Origin: Paucimonas lemoignei
GTDB lineage: Bacteria > Pseudomonadota > Gammaproteobacteria > Burkholderiales > Burkholderiaceae_D
DNA: 64,000 nucleotides
Assembly (NCBI RefSeq): GCF_004342585.1
Contig: NZ_SLZQ01000008.1
Location: forward strand, 1-64,000
Reading direction: 5' to 3'
The notes under the pieces were generated by a model that worked only from the letters and a program-made list of their open reading frames with translations, was not told the origin of the DNA and did not search any database. The position numbers were made by a program, and so were the translations under genes. Of the stretch, positions 34,106-42,920 are shown in pieces. The stretch's first letter is position 1. Each line of letters opens with the position of its first letter.

Positions 34106-35248
34106 CTATTTTTGCATGAAATCGGAAAACCGCCGGGCGACGACGATAGACAGCGTTTCCACGTGCCGGAAGAAATGCGCGATGGTGAAACATACCAACA
34201 GGCTGGCAAGCACCGTCATATGCACGGCGCGCTCTCCATGGCCAAATTCTGACGCATTCAGAAATAACAGCATGCCGCTGGAGAATGAGCAGATCACGAT
34301 GAAATGCGTCAGGTAGATGGGAAAGGAAATGCTGCCCAGGTAGCGCGATAGCGGGCTTTCCAGGAAGCGGCGAAACGGCGCGTAAAAGGCAGCCACGAAG
34401 ACCATGCCGGACGCCGCTGCGATCGACAGGAAGTCGGCGCGCGCAATATGCGACACGGAAAGACCCTGCCCGCGCAGGCTCACCGTGGAGTAGTACACGA
34501 CGGCTATTCCCAGAAGCGGCAAGGCAAGACGGAGCTTGCGGAAAACCGGCTTGTCGCGATGGTGATAACACAAAGCGATAGCCAGGCCGCAGATAAACGA
34601 CAGGTAGTAAATGTTTTTTGTCAGGATAAAGTACAGCATCAATGCGCCGACGAAAAACAGCCGCTTTTTCAAATGCATCAGCAATGCGCAAACCGCGAAT
34701 ATCACGAACGAACCATACAGCTCGACCGGCATGGTCCAGAGGATCGGATTATACGAGCGGGCGGCATCGCGATGGGTGAATACGTCATACAGGCTGAACC
34801 TGATGCTGTCGAACAGGCCCGGCGCAAAAGTATAGAAATTGGCAAGCCATTGATTGCCGTGCGCGCGGCCGGCATCGACGTTATACAGCAAGCCGCCCGC
34901 ATGCAAGGCATAGGCCAGCAAGGATGCGCAAAGAATGGGAATGGCCAGGCGGAGATACCGGCGCACGCACAATGCGGTGAGGATGCTCAGGCGCCCTGTC
35001 TGGATATAGCCGATCGATAGCGCAAATCCGGAAAGAACGAAAAAGATGAATACGGCCAGATTGCCGTCAGTCGGAAACGCCCAGTACCAGCCCTTGTAGG
35101 CTTGCGACGCGCTGCCGACAAAAAATACCAGCAAGTGGCTCAACACCACCATCAGCGCGGCCCACCCTCGCAACCCATCCAGAAAAACCAATCGATCCTG
35201 AGCCGCCGGTGATTCGACGACGACATTGACATTTAATGCTTGGGTCAT
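34106..35248 (-). CDS. Acyltransferase 3 family membrane protein (OafA/YrhL-like)
   Basis: This 380-residue protein has about ten hydrophobic segments and the family start motif LDGLRGWAALMVVLSH with its conserved His. The FIFFVLSGFALS and PILWTMPVELYGSF signatures also fit. Members transfer acetyl or other acyl groups to surface sugars or lipids from the cytoplasm. The start at 35248 begins MTQALNVNV; a longer frame to 35350 adds 34 unconserved residues. It is convergent with the antiporter gene (9-nt gap). The target polymer is unknown. Confidence 0.9.
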   Translation of the reverse strand: MTQALNVNVVVESPAAQDRLVFLDGLRGWAALMVVLSHLLVFFVGSASQAYKGWYWAFPTDGNLAVFIFFVLSGFALSIGYIQTGRLSILTALCVRRYLRLAIPILCASLLAYALHAGGLLYNVDAGRAHGNQWLANFYTFAPGLFDSIRFSLYDVFTHRDAARSYNPILWTMPVELYGSFVIFAVCALLMHLKKRLFFVGALMLYFILTKNIYYLSFICGLAIALCYHHRDKPVFRKLRLALPLLGIAVVYYSTVSLRGQGLSVSHIARADFLSIAAASGMVFVAAFYAPFRRFLESPLSRYLGSISFPIYLTHFIVICSFSSGMLLFLNASEFGHGERAVHMTVLASLLVCFTIAHFFRHVETLSIVVARRFSDFMQK

Positions 35249-35725
35249 GATGAAGGCAGCTTGGCGCCTGCTGGAAAATATTGCGATGCGCCGAAGCGGC
35301 ACATAAAGATAGGTGAAAACGCTGTCAACGCGAAGCCAGTCAGCATACAAGACAGCAGTTCTTCACGTCAATGAATGCAAAATACTGCGCTATCTTGTTT
35401 ATAACGATTGTTGTATCAATGCAGTTTTTAAGCAGGATTTTAACAAGAAGTATAAATCGACCTGGTCGCTAGACGCAAATATCGAATCAAGATAAGTCAT
35501 TGAATTGAATTGGTATTCCGTATAAAAATCCGAGAATACCGTGTCAATTTAGACAAGCAGATATATAAATGTTGCATAACTGTTATCACAACCAAAAAGC
35601 ACAAAACAGTTGCTAAACAATCTATATTCTTCCTGCAAATAGTGCAGCGCAACATAGGCCGTTAAACGAGCGTAATGAATGCGGTTGAGCCGCTGCAATA
35701 AAACATTAAATCAGGGAGTTTGCTA
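35249..35725. other. AT-rich divergent promoter region
   Basis: This region separates the acyltransferase gene (minus) and the secreted multidomain protein gene (plus). It is markedly more AT-rich than its surroundings and presumably holds both promoters. No gene or repeat was recognised. Confidence 0.45.
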
Positions 35726-37294
35726 ATGAAAGTCTTGCGCCTACGGAATGCGGCTGCACTGTTAATGTCGTACGTTTTTATCACTTCTGCGGGTGTAGCC
35801 AACGCCCAAAGCACTGCACAGACACACAACCTGTCACTTCCCTATCTAGGCTGGGCATATCCGGGCACGCCAGCCACGCTCGAGACCGACCTGAAATTCC
35901 TGGCCGATCCCGGTCCGACCACGCCCTGGTTCCTGTCCCATCAATTTGTCCTGGAAGATGCAAACGGTGCCTACAGCAGCGGCGGCTACATTGGCATGCA
36001 AACCAATATGATGGGCTCGAATGCCAAGGGCGTCATGTTTTCGATCTGGAATGCGACTTCCGCCAAGCCCGGCAATGGCGCAACCTGCCAGCCTTTCGGC
36101 GGAGAAGGCGTCGGCATGCAATGCTACCTGGCCTACCCCTGGGTTGCCGGCAAAACCTACCGACTGCGTGTGGTCAATGACCGCGGTTCGGCATACAGCG
36201 CCTATGTGATCGATACGAGCACCGCCACGCCGACGGTCACCTACATTGGTCAGATTCAAGCGCCAGTCAGCGCCGTCAATCTCGGCCGCAACAGCGTGCA
36301 GTGGGCGGAATACTATGGTCAGGCTCCCGCGAACTGCGCCGATTTCCCCTACGTGAAAGCACAATGGTCGCGTCCAAAAGGCGATAACGGCGTCATCCTC
36401 GCTGACAAGCCGACGATCCAGTATGCCGAAACCGCGTATTGCCGTAACACCGCGGTGATCGCCAGTGGCAGCGATTACCTCATGGAAGGCGGCAATCCGG
36501 CAGCGGGCAACCGGCAACATCTGACAAATTCGACCGGCAAGTACCTGAACCAGGTCACCACCAACGGCGCATGCGGCGGCGCCGGCGTCAAAGCCGATGC
36601 CGGCACCATCACGGCATGTACCGGCCTGACTCGGATTCCGCTCGGCGGCGGCAAGGTCGCCCTGCAGGCGGAAAACGGCCTTTACCTGAGCTGTGACAAT
36701 GGTGGCGGTGCCGGGGTCAGTGCGAATGAAAGAACGGTTTCCACCTATGCGACTTTCACCGAGACACTTGCCTCGGGCAAGGTGTCATACAAGAGCAGCG
36801 GCGGCCGTTACCTGACCGTCGCCAGCTGGGGTACGCTCGACCTGAAATGCAGTGCCTATCTGGCCAGCACGACGGAGAAATTCACTCCGTTCGCCAACAA
36901 AGCAAGCAGCGCGACAGTCACTGCGTCAAGCGACAACCCGTCGACCGGCCAGACCGTTTCCAAGGCCATCGATGGCGCAGCTACCGGCTACCCGAACGAT
37001 TACACGCGGGAATGGACGACCAATGGCGAAAATGTAGGAGCCTGGATTCAGCTGAAGTGGCCGACGACGACTTCCGTCAAACAAGTGATCCTGTATGATC
37101 GTCCCAACATGAACGACCAGATCCTCGGCGGCACCCTGCTTTTCAGCGATGGTTCCAGCCTCAAGGTCGGCGCCTTGCCGAATGACGGCTCGCCATTGTC
37201 GATCAGCTTCACGGCGAAGAATGTCACCTGGATCAAGTTTCGCGTCGACCAGGCGACTGGCTGGATCGGGCTGTCTGAGTTCGAAGTTTTCTAA
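35726..37294 (+). CDS. Secreted protein with DUF3472-like and discoidin-like domains
   Basis: This 522-residue protein has a signal peptide ending in GVANAQ (about residue 28). The N-terminal domain (about 35-250) resembles DUF3472 (YLGWAYPG, FVLEDANGAYSSGGYIGMQTN, KTYRLRVVNDRG). The middle (about 265-395) looks like a beta-trefoil or fascin-like unit (TNSTGKYLNQVTTN, QAENGLYLSCDNGG, YKSSGGRYLTVASWG). The C-terminus (about 400-522) is an F5/8 type C-like sandwich (SSDNPSTGQTVSKAIDG, WIQLKW, VKQVILYDRP, WIGLSEFEVF). Such modules bind carbohydrates. AGGGAG sits 8 nt before the ATG; an in-frame TTG two codons upstream is less likely. It is probably a secreted glycan-binding protein; the target is unknown. 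Confidence 0.8.
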   Translation: MKVLRLRNAAALLMSYVFITSAGVANAQSTAQTHNLSLPYLGWAYPGTPATLETDLKFLADPGPTTPWFLSHQFVLEDANGAYSSGGYIGMQTNMMGSNAKGVMFSIWNATSAKPGNGATCQPFGGEGVGMQCYLAYPWVAGKTYRLRVVNDRGSAYSAYVIDTSTATPTVTYIGQIQAPVSAVNLGRNSVQWAEYYGQAPANCADFPYVKAQWSRPKGDNGVILADKPTIQYAETAYCRNTAVIASGSDYLMEGGNPAAGNRQHLTNSTGKYLNQVTTNGACGGAGVKADAGTITACTGLTRIPLGGGKVALQAENGLYLSCDNGGGAGVSANERTVSTYATFTETLASGKVSYKSSGGRYLTVASWGTLDLKCSAYLASTTEKFTPFANKASSATVTASSDNPSTGQTVSKAIDGAATGYPNDYTREWTTNGENVGAWIQLKWPTTTSVKQVILYDRPNMNDQILGGTLLFSDGSSLKVGALPNDGSPLSISFTAKNVTWIKFRVDQATGWIGLSEFEVF

Positions 37295-37312
37295 GTTCGA
37301 AGTTTTCCAGAA

Positions 37313-37765
37313 CTAGAAAAATTCCAGGCGCATGCTGGCCCGGGTACTTTGCACAGCAAGGAAGATTTCGCGCAGAAAAGCGGCCAGGCCGCTGATAAAT
37401 GCCAGCATTGCCAGCACAAACAATCCTGCAATCCAGGTTGACAAGTTGATTGATACGATTGCATCGATGAATGCGCTGGCAATGATCACACCAACGGTCA
37501 AGCCGCAAGACACTTCACAGCTGAGCGCGATATAAATCGTACGCAAGCGGCGTCCCAGCAAGGCGAGCTCGATATAGCGGAAGTTTACCTCCTCCGCCGT
37601 CAGGGATTCGTGTTTCTTTTCCAGAACGCGGATGCGGTCGACGATGCGCGACAGACGATTGACCAGCACGCCAATGAAGGTACCCACCGCTGTCAGCAAA
37701 AATACCGGGGCAACTGCGAGTTGAATGACGTGCGTGACGTCGTTGACATTAACAAAGGGGAACAG
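37313..37765 (-). CDS. DUF2721 membrane protein with apparent CTG start
   Basis: This 150-residue protein has three hydrophobic segments and the DUF2721 pattern: THVIQLAVAPVFLLTAVG near the N-terminus, GVLVNRLSRIVDRIRVLE, then LLGRRLRTIYIAL and two further helices. The conserved N-terminal segment has no ATG, GTG or TTG upstream of it. The only fitting start is CTG at 37765, placed 6 nt after a perfect GGAAGGAG Shine-Dalgarno. A TTG at 37699 would cut off the first conserved helix and has no good ribosome binding site. The function of the family is unknown. Confidence 0.75.
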   Translation of the reverse strand: MFPFVNVNDVTHVIQLAVAPVFLLTAVGTFIGVLVNRLSRIVDRIRVLEKKHESLTAEEVNFRYIELALLGRRLRTIYIALSCEVSCGLTVGVIIASAFIDAIVSINLSTWIAGLFVLAMLAFISGLAAFLREIFLAVQSTRASMRLEFF

Positions 37766-37883
37766 AGGAAACTCCTTCCGGTGAATACGAGAGAACCATC
37801 ATTAGCTAGTGTAGCAATTTTTGGTAATCCAGCAACATGGGCAAGCGCCTTGGCCCTTGCCGGAAGGAGTATATATGCCGGGA

Positions 37884-38147
37884 TTAACGCCGATGACGTT
37901 GCACTCGCGGCGCTCCAGTGTGACGCGTTTCCAGATGACGGAACGTGATGCGTCCCTTTTGCAGATCGTAAGGTGACAATTCCAAGGTGACCTTGTCGCC
38001 GGCAAGAATGCGAATGTGATTCTGACGCATTTTGCCGGACGTATAAGCAATCAATCGATGTCCGTTTTCGAGATCGACGCGAAAGCGCGAGTCAGGCAAG
38101 ACTTCGATTACTTGGCCGCGCATTTCAAGAAGTTCTTCTTTAGCCAT
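37884..38147 (-). CDS. infA: Translation initiation factor IF-1
   Basis: This 87-residue S1/OB-fold protein starts [19 protein letters not shown] and contains the IF-1 signatures [35 protein letters not shown] and [10 protein letters not shown]-1 binds the ribosomal A-site during initiation. It has a longer basic C-terminal tail ([14 protein letters not shown]) than the usual 72-residue protein, as seen in second IF-1 copies of Burkholderiales. The start at 38147 has AGGA 6-7 nt upstream. It stands alone rather than in a ribosomal protein operon, consistent with an accessory copy. Confidence 0.93.
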   Translation of the reverse strand: MAKEELLEMRGQVIEVLPDSRFRVDLENGHRLIAYTSGKMRQNHIRILAGDKVTLELSPYDLQKGRITFRHLETRHTGAPRVQRHRR

Positions 38148-38602
38148 TTTCATTCCTATCTCTATTTGCGACGGGCACCCGGAAATCGTTCTCGCAGTCA
38201 GGCCAATCTGGCCGCGAAAAGATAAAGTGCAAACCCGCCAGGGTCGTATTCCGGTTACCCGCCAAATTGCAGGGAAATTACAACGCATTGAAAAATGCGG
38301 TAATGCTGTCGCCTTCGTGCAGGCGATAAAAAGAGAATGTGGTGCGTTACGTTCGCGATGAAGGCAACACGTCACTTGAGGCTTCAGGAAGTTCAAGGTA
38401 TCGGCACCGGGAACTCATCTGAAGGAACATCTCATTATACCGCAGAATGCATTTGCGCATGAAAGACCGCCTTGGCGCACTTCAGCTGGCCGGCCTACAT
38501 TACGTCCTTGAACAACAAATTTTGTAAGCGGAAGTAATAAATCAAAACGATGGCAGTACGGATGCGTCAAAGTTGTCAGGGCTATTTTTTTGGAGTGCTG
38601 TC
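38148..38602. other. Divergent intergenic region, no gene recognised
   Basis: This stretch lies between infA (minus) and the Pro/Tyr-rich lipoprotein gene (plus) and should contain both promoters. The longer minus-strand frame running into it is an upstream extension of infA without coding features. Confidence 0.45.
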
Positions 38603-39118
38603 ATGAAACGCTTGCCCATTCTTGTGTTCCCGGCGATCCTCCTGGGAGGCTGCGTGGCGATGCCTTATGAGACTGACAGCGCAATCTATGCGGGTTATCC
38701 GGCAACGGTCACCGCACAGGCGGGCAGCGTTTATTATTACGATACCCAGCGAGTTTCCCCATACGGATACTCGTACCCCGCTCCCTATTACGGCAGACCG
38801 TATCCGCCACAAACCTATCCCTATCACCGACCGCCTGTCTATACGCCGCCGGCGCCGGTCATTGTGCCGCCTCCCATGGAATTCCACTACAGGCGGGATG
38901 CGCAGCCAGGCTGGCAAAACAGACCGCTTCCTCAACACGACCAGTTCCGCAACGGTCCGCAATCGAATTGGCGTCATCCCGGCACTCCGCCCTCCAACTT
39001 GGAACACCGGCGTGACGGACGATCCGATTCACAGCAACGTGAATGGGGGCGAAAGGACTGGGGGCAGCGCGACTATGGCTCGGGCAGCAATCATCGCGGT
39101 CATTCCTACCAGAGATAA
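38603..39118 (+). CDS. Tyr/Pro-rich lipoprotein
   Basis: This 171-residue protein has a lipoprotein signal (MKRLPILVFPAILLGGC) with Cys at about residue 17. The mature part is low complexity: Tyr/Pro-rich (about 35-95; YGYSYPAPYYGRPYPP) and then basic and Gln/Arg/Ser-rich to the end. A TGGAG motif lies 7 nt before the ATG. No domain is recognised. It is convergent with the ferredoxin-like gene of the formate dehydrogenase cluster (17-nt gap). Confidence 0.75.
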   Translation: MKRLPILVFPAILLGGCVAMPYETDSAIYAGYPATVTAQAGSVYYYDTQRVSPYGYSYPAPYYGRPYPPQTYPYHRPPVYTPPAPVIVPPPMEFHYRRDAQPGWQNRPLPQHDQFRNGPQSNWRHPGTPPSNLEHRRDGRSDSQQREWGRKDWGQRDYGSGSNHRGHSYQR

Positions 39119-39135
39119 TTGTTTGCCGTAGTCGC

Positions 39136-40854
39136 TTAGCGTCCCACCGAAGGCGGCTTCAATTCGACGATACGGGCTTCGCGCTGCCTCGTCATCATGT
39201 CAACCACCCGGCAATCGCCGCACATCTTAAGACGGTTGAGGTTGCCGGCAAACGCACCGTGCTGCGACAGCCTCTCCATCATATTCTCGATCATCTGCAC
39301 CGTGCCGAACGGCTTGCCGCAACGGATGCAGTTGAACGGCTGAGATTCGTTCAATACCACGGCCTTCTTCGATTCTTCGGTGAAGGCAACGCGCGGCACC
39401 AGCGTAATCGCATGCTCGGGGCAAGTCTTTTCGCACAGGCCGCACTGAACGCAGTTCTTTTCCACGAAGCGTAACTGCGGCGCATTCTGGCCATCCATCA
39501 GTGCCGATTCCGGGCAAGCACCGACGCATGACATGCAAAGCGTGCACGCTGCCTTATTGACGGCAATCGCGCCGAACGGCGACCCGGCTGGCATGGGAAT
39601 AATTTCCTTACGCGCAGGCGCGTGCCGGTAGAGATGGTCGAGCACGAAATCCAGTGTATTGCGCTTGTCGGCCGCCACGTGAAAGCTTGCCGGCTGCGCA
39701 GGCGCTTCTCCTTGCGGCGCACGGCGCAAATCTTCATCCAGCTCCGCCGGCGTCACTGCCTGGATGAGCGCCAGGTGAGCGCCCGCATAGCCCAGCTCTG
39801 ACAATATCGTTTGCGTGATATGCATTTGACGTCCGAGCGCTTCACGATACTGCGGCGCTTCCTCGTCTGTCGTCAGCACGGCGACGCCGCTTGCGCCATA
39901 AGCGATCGCCGCCAGCCACAGGTCGATGCCGATCGAGGCCGTATGGTGGACAGCGACAGGAATGACGCGTGCCGGGATGCCGTGTCGTCCATCTGTTGAT
40001 CCTTGCCGAGTCAATTCATTGATCAGCGTATTGCCACGCTTTTCGCTATGAAAAAGGATAAGCGGATAGCTGCCGCCATTGGTGATATATGCGGACAGCA
40101 TGGCTTTCAGGCGCCGCCCGATTTGCGGGGCATTCGGATAGGCATAAGTGAGCGCGCCGGACGGGCAAACCGTGGTGCAGGCGCCGCACCCCATGCATAG
40201 ATGCGGCTCCACGCGGATACGGTCGCCGGCCGGGCTGATCGCCGCCGTCGAGCATGTCTCGATGCAGGCATTGCAGCCTTCGATCTCATTGCGGCTATGG
40301 GCGCACAAGCGCTCCTTGTAATGGAAGTAGCGCGGCTTTTCGAATTCCCCCACCATCTGCGCCAACTGCACTGCGGCGCTCATCTGCGCCACCGGCTCAC
40401 GTCCAGCGGAAAAATAGCCTTGTGGCGGCTGGTGCAAGGAAATGAGCGGCACCGTGGACAGGTCGAGCACCAGATCAAAATTGCCGCGTCCATCCTCTTT
40501 GTTGTCGTCGGAGCCCTGTTCCGACGGCTGCCATTGCACTTCAAATGCGCCGAGCCAACCGTGAATGCGCATCACCTTTCCATGCAAAACCAGGCAGCCC
40601 GCTTGCCCGGAAAGCTCGGCTGCGCTGTTTTCCGGGCCTTCATCGGTGATCAATACGCATACGCTGAGGTTCTTGCTCAAGAGCCTGGCTAGCGGCAAGG
40701 CCTGGTCCGCGCTGCCGATAATCAGCGTTCGTCCGCGCGATGCATAAGTCACGGTTGCAACGGGGTCTGGCGGCGGCACTTCGGCATCAGCCAGCAGTGC
40801 CGCAGTCTTGGCGAGCGATTGCAGGCGTTCCGCCGCTTCACTAACTGGTGTCAC
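39136..40854 (-). CDS. Multi-cluster 4Fe-4S protein of the formate dehydrogenase locus
   Basis: This 572-residue protein has a first part (about 1-180) with no obvious cofactor site but a nucleotide-fold look (GRTLIIGSADQALPLARLL), then several Fe-S motifs: CNACIETC, CMGCGACTTVCP (about residue 222), CTLCMSCVGACP (about 438) and CVQCGLCEKTCP (about 470), plus a C-terminal CIRCGKPF...CGDC group that may bind zinc or another cluster. It could pass electrons between formate dehydrogenase and another acceptor or serve in maturation. It is the last gene of the cluster and overlaps the DUF3306 gene by 14 nt. Confidence 0.88.
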   Translation of the reverse strand: MTPVSEAAERLQSLAKTAALLADAEVPPPDPVATVTYASRGRTLIIGSADQALPLARLLSKNLSVCVLITDEGPENSAAELSGQAGCLVLHGKVMRIHGWLGAFEVQWQPSEQGSDDNKEDGRGNFDLVLDLSTVPLISLHQPPQGYFSAGREPVAQMSAAVQLAQMVGEFEKPRYFHYKERLCAHSRNEIEGCNACIETCSTAAISPAGDRIRVEPHLCMGCGACTTVCPSGALTYAYPNAPQIGRRLKAMLSAYITNGGSYPLILFHSEKRGNTLINELTRQGSTDGRHGIPARVIPVAVHHTASIGIDLWLAAIAYGASGVAVLTTDEEAPQYREALGRQMHITQTILSELGYAGAHLALIQAVTPAELDEDLRRAPQGEAPAQPASFHVAADKRNTLDFVLDHLYRHAPARKEIIPMPAGSPFGAIAVNKAACTLCMSCVGACPESALMDGQNAPQLRFVEKNCVQCGLCEKTCPEHAITLVPRVAFTEESKKAVVLNESQPFNCIRCGKPFGTVQMIENMMERLSQHGAFAGNLNRLKMCGDCRVVDMMTRQREARIVELKPPSVGR

Positions 40855-41437
40855 GATTCAGTTCTCCCTGTTTCTCTGTTGTCTGGCTTGTCGCCACAAT
40901 TTCTTCACCACAGTCAGCTGCGCATCCCTGCGCGTGCGTATCAGCCATGCCAGTCGGCTCGTGTTCATCCGGTGCCTCTTGCTCCTGCAGAAATCCCTGG
41001 GCTTGCCGCAGCGCCGCCAGCATCGGCGTTGGTAAAGGAATTGCCCGGTTGTAATCGCCCATGTAAATATCCAGGCCATCGGGCTGATTGAAATGCGGAT
41101 CAGTGAACAACTTTTTCAAGGCCAAGCGTCGCACACTTTTATCAACGCCTTTCGCCACGAAAGCCGAATAATCGGACTCCTGCGTCAAGTACATGGCGTC
41201 TTCCAGGGTTGGTACTCCTGGAGTGGAAGTGACAGCAGTGCCTGCGCCCGCCCGCGCAGGCGAACCGGATTCATTTTTCTTTTTGACACGCGCCACTTCA
41301 TGGCTGGCACGTTCGTCGTTTACTTCGTCACTGCCGACGGGTTGACGAACTTCCGCGCTGCCGCCGCTTTTCAGCCGCGACCAGCGTCGCAGGAATCCTT
41401 CACCTTCCACTTTTCCCCCTTGACCGGCATTCCCCAT
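40841..41437 (-). CDS. DUF3306 protein
   Basis: This 198-residue soluble protein carries the DUF3306 pattern. The N-terminus contains FLRRWSRLKSG, and the core (about 80-150) has LEDAMYLTQESDYSAFVAKGVD, ALKKLFTDPHFN and DGLDIYMGDYN. The C-terminus is acidic and disordered. DUF3306 is almost always encoded beside formate dehydrogenase with DUF3305 and the ferredoxin-like protein, as here, so a maturation or regulatory role is likely, but none is proven. It lies 14 nt after the DUF3305 gene. Confidence 0.9.
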   Translation of the reverse strand: MGNAGQGGKVEGEGFLRRWSRLKSGGSAEVRQPVGSDEVNDERASHEVARVKKKNESGSPARAGAGTAVTSTPGVPTLEDAMYLTQESDYSAFVAKGVDKSVRRLALKKLFTDPHFNQPDGLDIYMGDYNRAIPLPTPMLAALRQAQGFLQEQEAPDEHEPTGMADTHAQGCAADCGEEIVATSQTTEKQGELNRDTS

Positions 41438-41451
41438 AACCGATGCTCACC

Positions 41452-41913
41452 TTATCCATGCTGCCTGCCCCGCTTACCTTTAGGCGGCTGGTAATACATC
41501 TGCAGGTAACAGGTTAGCCAGGAACGGATTACCGCCGGCATCGGCACGCCATCTGCCGATTCGCCCGAATCGAGCATGCGGGTGCCTTCAGCATAACTGA
41601 CCGAGGCTTGCACGGGCATGGCGATGCCATCCTGCATGCGCCACATCACAAAAACCTTGGGTTCCGGCGCAACGCAATTTTCAAAATAGCCATCATTCTC
41701 GTCCGGATACAATTCGAGCGTAAGACCCGACACCAGGAAATGTCGGCGGCCATTACTTTCTTCACCTGTAGGGCTTTCCAGTTCCTGCACAGGCGGCAGT
41801 TCGCCACGATCCGGGACTATCCCTACCGCAGACCAGGCTTCATCATCCGCCCAGCGATGCTGAACGGTACGCCGCTGCATGATCACGGCAATCGGCATAC
41901 TGGCCATACGCAT
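41452..41913 (-). CDS. DUF3305 protein
   Basis: This 153-residue soluble protein is of the DUF3305 family. The start region MPIAVIMQRRTVQHRWADDEAWSAVGIVPD and the segment LELYPDENDGYFENCVAPEPKVFVMWR match the family pattern. The ATG at 41913 is 6 nt from GGGAG. It belongs to the formate dehydrogenase operon between a Pro/Ala-rich exported protein and DUF3306. The function is unknown; the association with formate dehydrogenase is well conserved in Burkholderiales. Confidence 0.9.
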   Translation of the reverse strand: MRMASMPIAVIMQRRTVQHRWADDEAWSAVGIVPDRGELPPVQELESPTGEESNGRRHFLVSGLTLELYPDENDGYFENCVAPEPKVFVMWRMQDGIAMPVQASVSYAEGTRMLDSGESADGVPMPAVIRSWLTCYLQMYYQPPKGKRGRQHG

Positions 41914-41927
41914 ACGATGCTCCCTTT

Positions 41928-42359
41928 TTATGACGATCCCGGCGGGCTGCCTGTCGGCTTCTTTTTGACGTTTTCGCTCGGCGGCGCCGTACCGGATTTT
42001 TCACTCTTCACCGGCGCCTCTTGTGCTGCACTACCCATGCGACCGCCCGGCTGCCCTGAAGCACTTGATTGCGCGGCAGGCGTACCTATGGCGGCAGCCG
42101 GCGCCGCCACCGGCGTTGGCGGATTCACTTTCTTGCCATGAGAGGGAGCATTCGCGCGCCAGCGGGCGGCAACGCTATCCATGGATGCCGCCAGGGCTTG
42201 CTTATCCTTTTCCGCCTGAGCGGCAGCCTTGGCTTTCTTATCTGCCGCAGCCTGTGCCTGGTCCGGTGTTGGCGCCGGTAGTTTGGCAAAGCCGAAACTC
42301 GATGCAGCAAGCATCAGGATGCCAAGCCCCGCATGTAAATATTTTCTCCATATTCCCAT
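41928..42359 (-). CDS. Small exported Ala/Pro-rich protein in the fdh operon
   Basis: This 143-residue protein starts MGIWRKYLHAGLGILML with AGGAGA 6 nt upstream, giving a signal peptide cut near GFA. The mature part is a charged Ala/Lys helix (QAQAAADKKAKAAAQAEKDK) followed by a disordered Pro/Ala/Ser tail. No known domain was found. A longer in-frame extension to 42563 overlaps the next gene and is rejected. The position 10 nt after the repeat-rich lipoprotein gene indicates co-transcription with the dehydrogenase genes. Confidence 0.7.
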   Translation of the reverse strand: MGIWRKYLHAGLGILMLAASSFGFAKLPAPTPDQAQAAADKKAKAAAQAEKDKQALAASMDSVAARWRANAPSHGKKVNPPTPVAAPAAAIGTPAAQSSASGQPGGRMGSAAQEAPVKSEKSGTAPPSENVKKKPTGSPPGSS

Positions 42360-42369
42360 CGCGGTTCTC

Positions 42370-42882
42370 CTAACGGCGGATAGTACTGGTTGTGCTCGAT
42401 GCCGAGCTTGCGCTCGTCGACGACCGGGTCGAAGCGGTAGAAGATGCTCCTCCAGACGGTGAAGCCTGCTCCGCGCTCTGCACACTGCCGCCAGTCGCGG
42501 CACCGCCAGTATTGCCGCCGCTTCCGCCGGGAATGCCCGGCGTGCCACTGGGTTGCGCGCCACCGGACTGCCCTGCCGATTGAGGGCTCACTCCCTGAGA
42601 CGGGCCGCGTCCGGATTCCTGCACGCTGCCGCCTGTGGCGGCACCGGACGTGTTGCCTCCGCTACCACCAGCAATGCCCGGAGTGCCGCCAGCATACGAA
42701 CCATCCGATTTCTGTGAGGAGCGTGCCATGACTTCGCCACTGGTGCCACCACCAGCCGTAATTTGTCCGGGAAACTTGGTTTGAGCCGCGCCGCTGCCTG
42801 ACCCGCTTTGCTCGCCACAGGCAGCTACGGAGGCCAGCATGGCTGTTGCGGTCAAATACATGAAGACTCGCCGTTTATCCAT
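42370..42882 (-). CDS. Gly/Ser-rich repeat lipoprotein in the fdh operon
   Basis: This 170-residue protein has a lipobox (MLASVAACGEQ, Cys near residue 22). The rest is low complexity and contains two near-identical copies of a unit with GTPGIAGGSGGNTSG and AATGGSVQ, about 50 residues apart, then a Ser/Thr-rich tail. AGGA lies 7 nt before the ATG at 42882. It lies 38 nt downstream of the cytochrome b subunit gene. No function is recognised; low-complexity lipoproteins are found in related fdh clusters. Confidence 0.7.
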   Translation of the reverse strand: MDKRRVFMYLTATAMLASVAACGEQSGSGSGAAQTKFPGQITAGGGTSGEVMARSSQKSDGSYAGGTPGIAGGSGGNTSGAATGGSVQESGRGPSQGVSPQSAGQSGGAQPSGTPGIPGGSGGNTGGAATGGSVQSAEQASPSGGASSTASTRSSTSASSASSTTSTIRR

Positions 42883-42920
42883 GTTGGTTTCCTTTGATAA
42901 AAGGGAATGCTGCTTTGCCA

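Noticed and set aside
42360-42563. N-terminal extension of the Ala/Pro-rich exported protein
   Set aside because: It would overlap the repeat lipoprotein gene and bury the signal peptide; the start at 42359 has a good Shine-Dalgarno.
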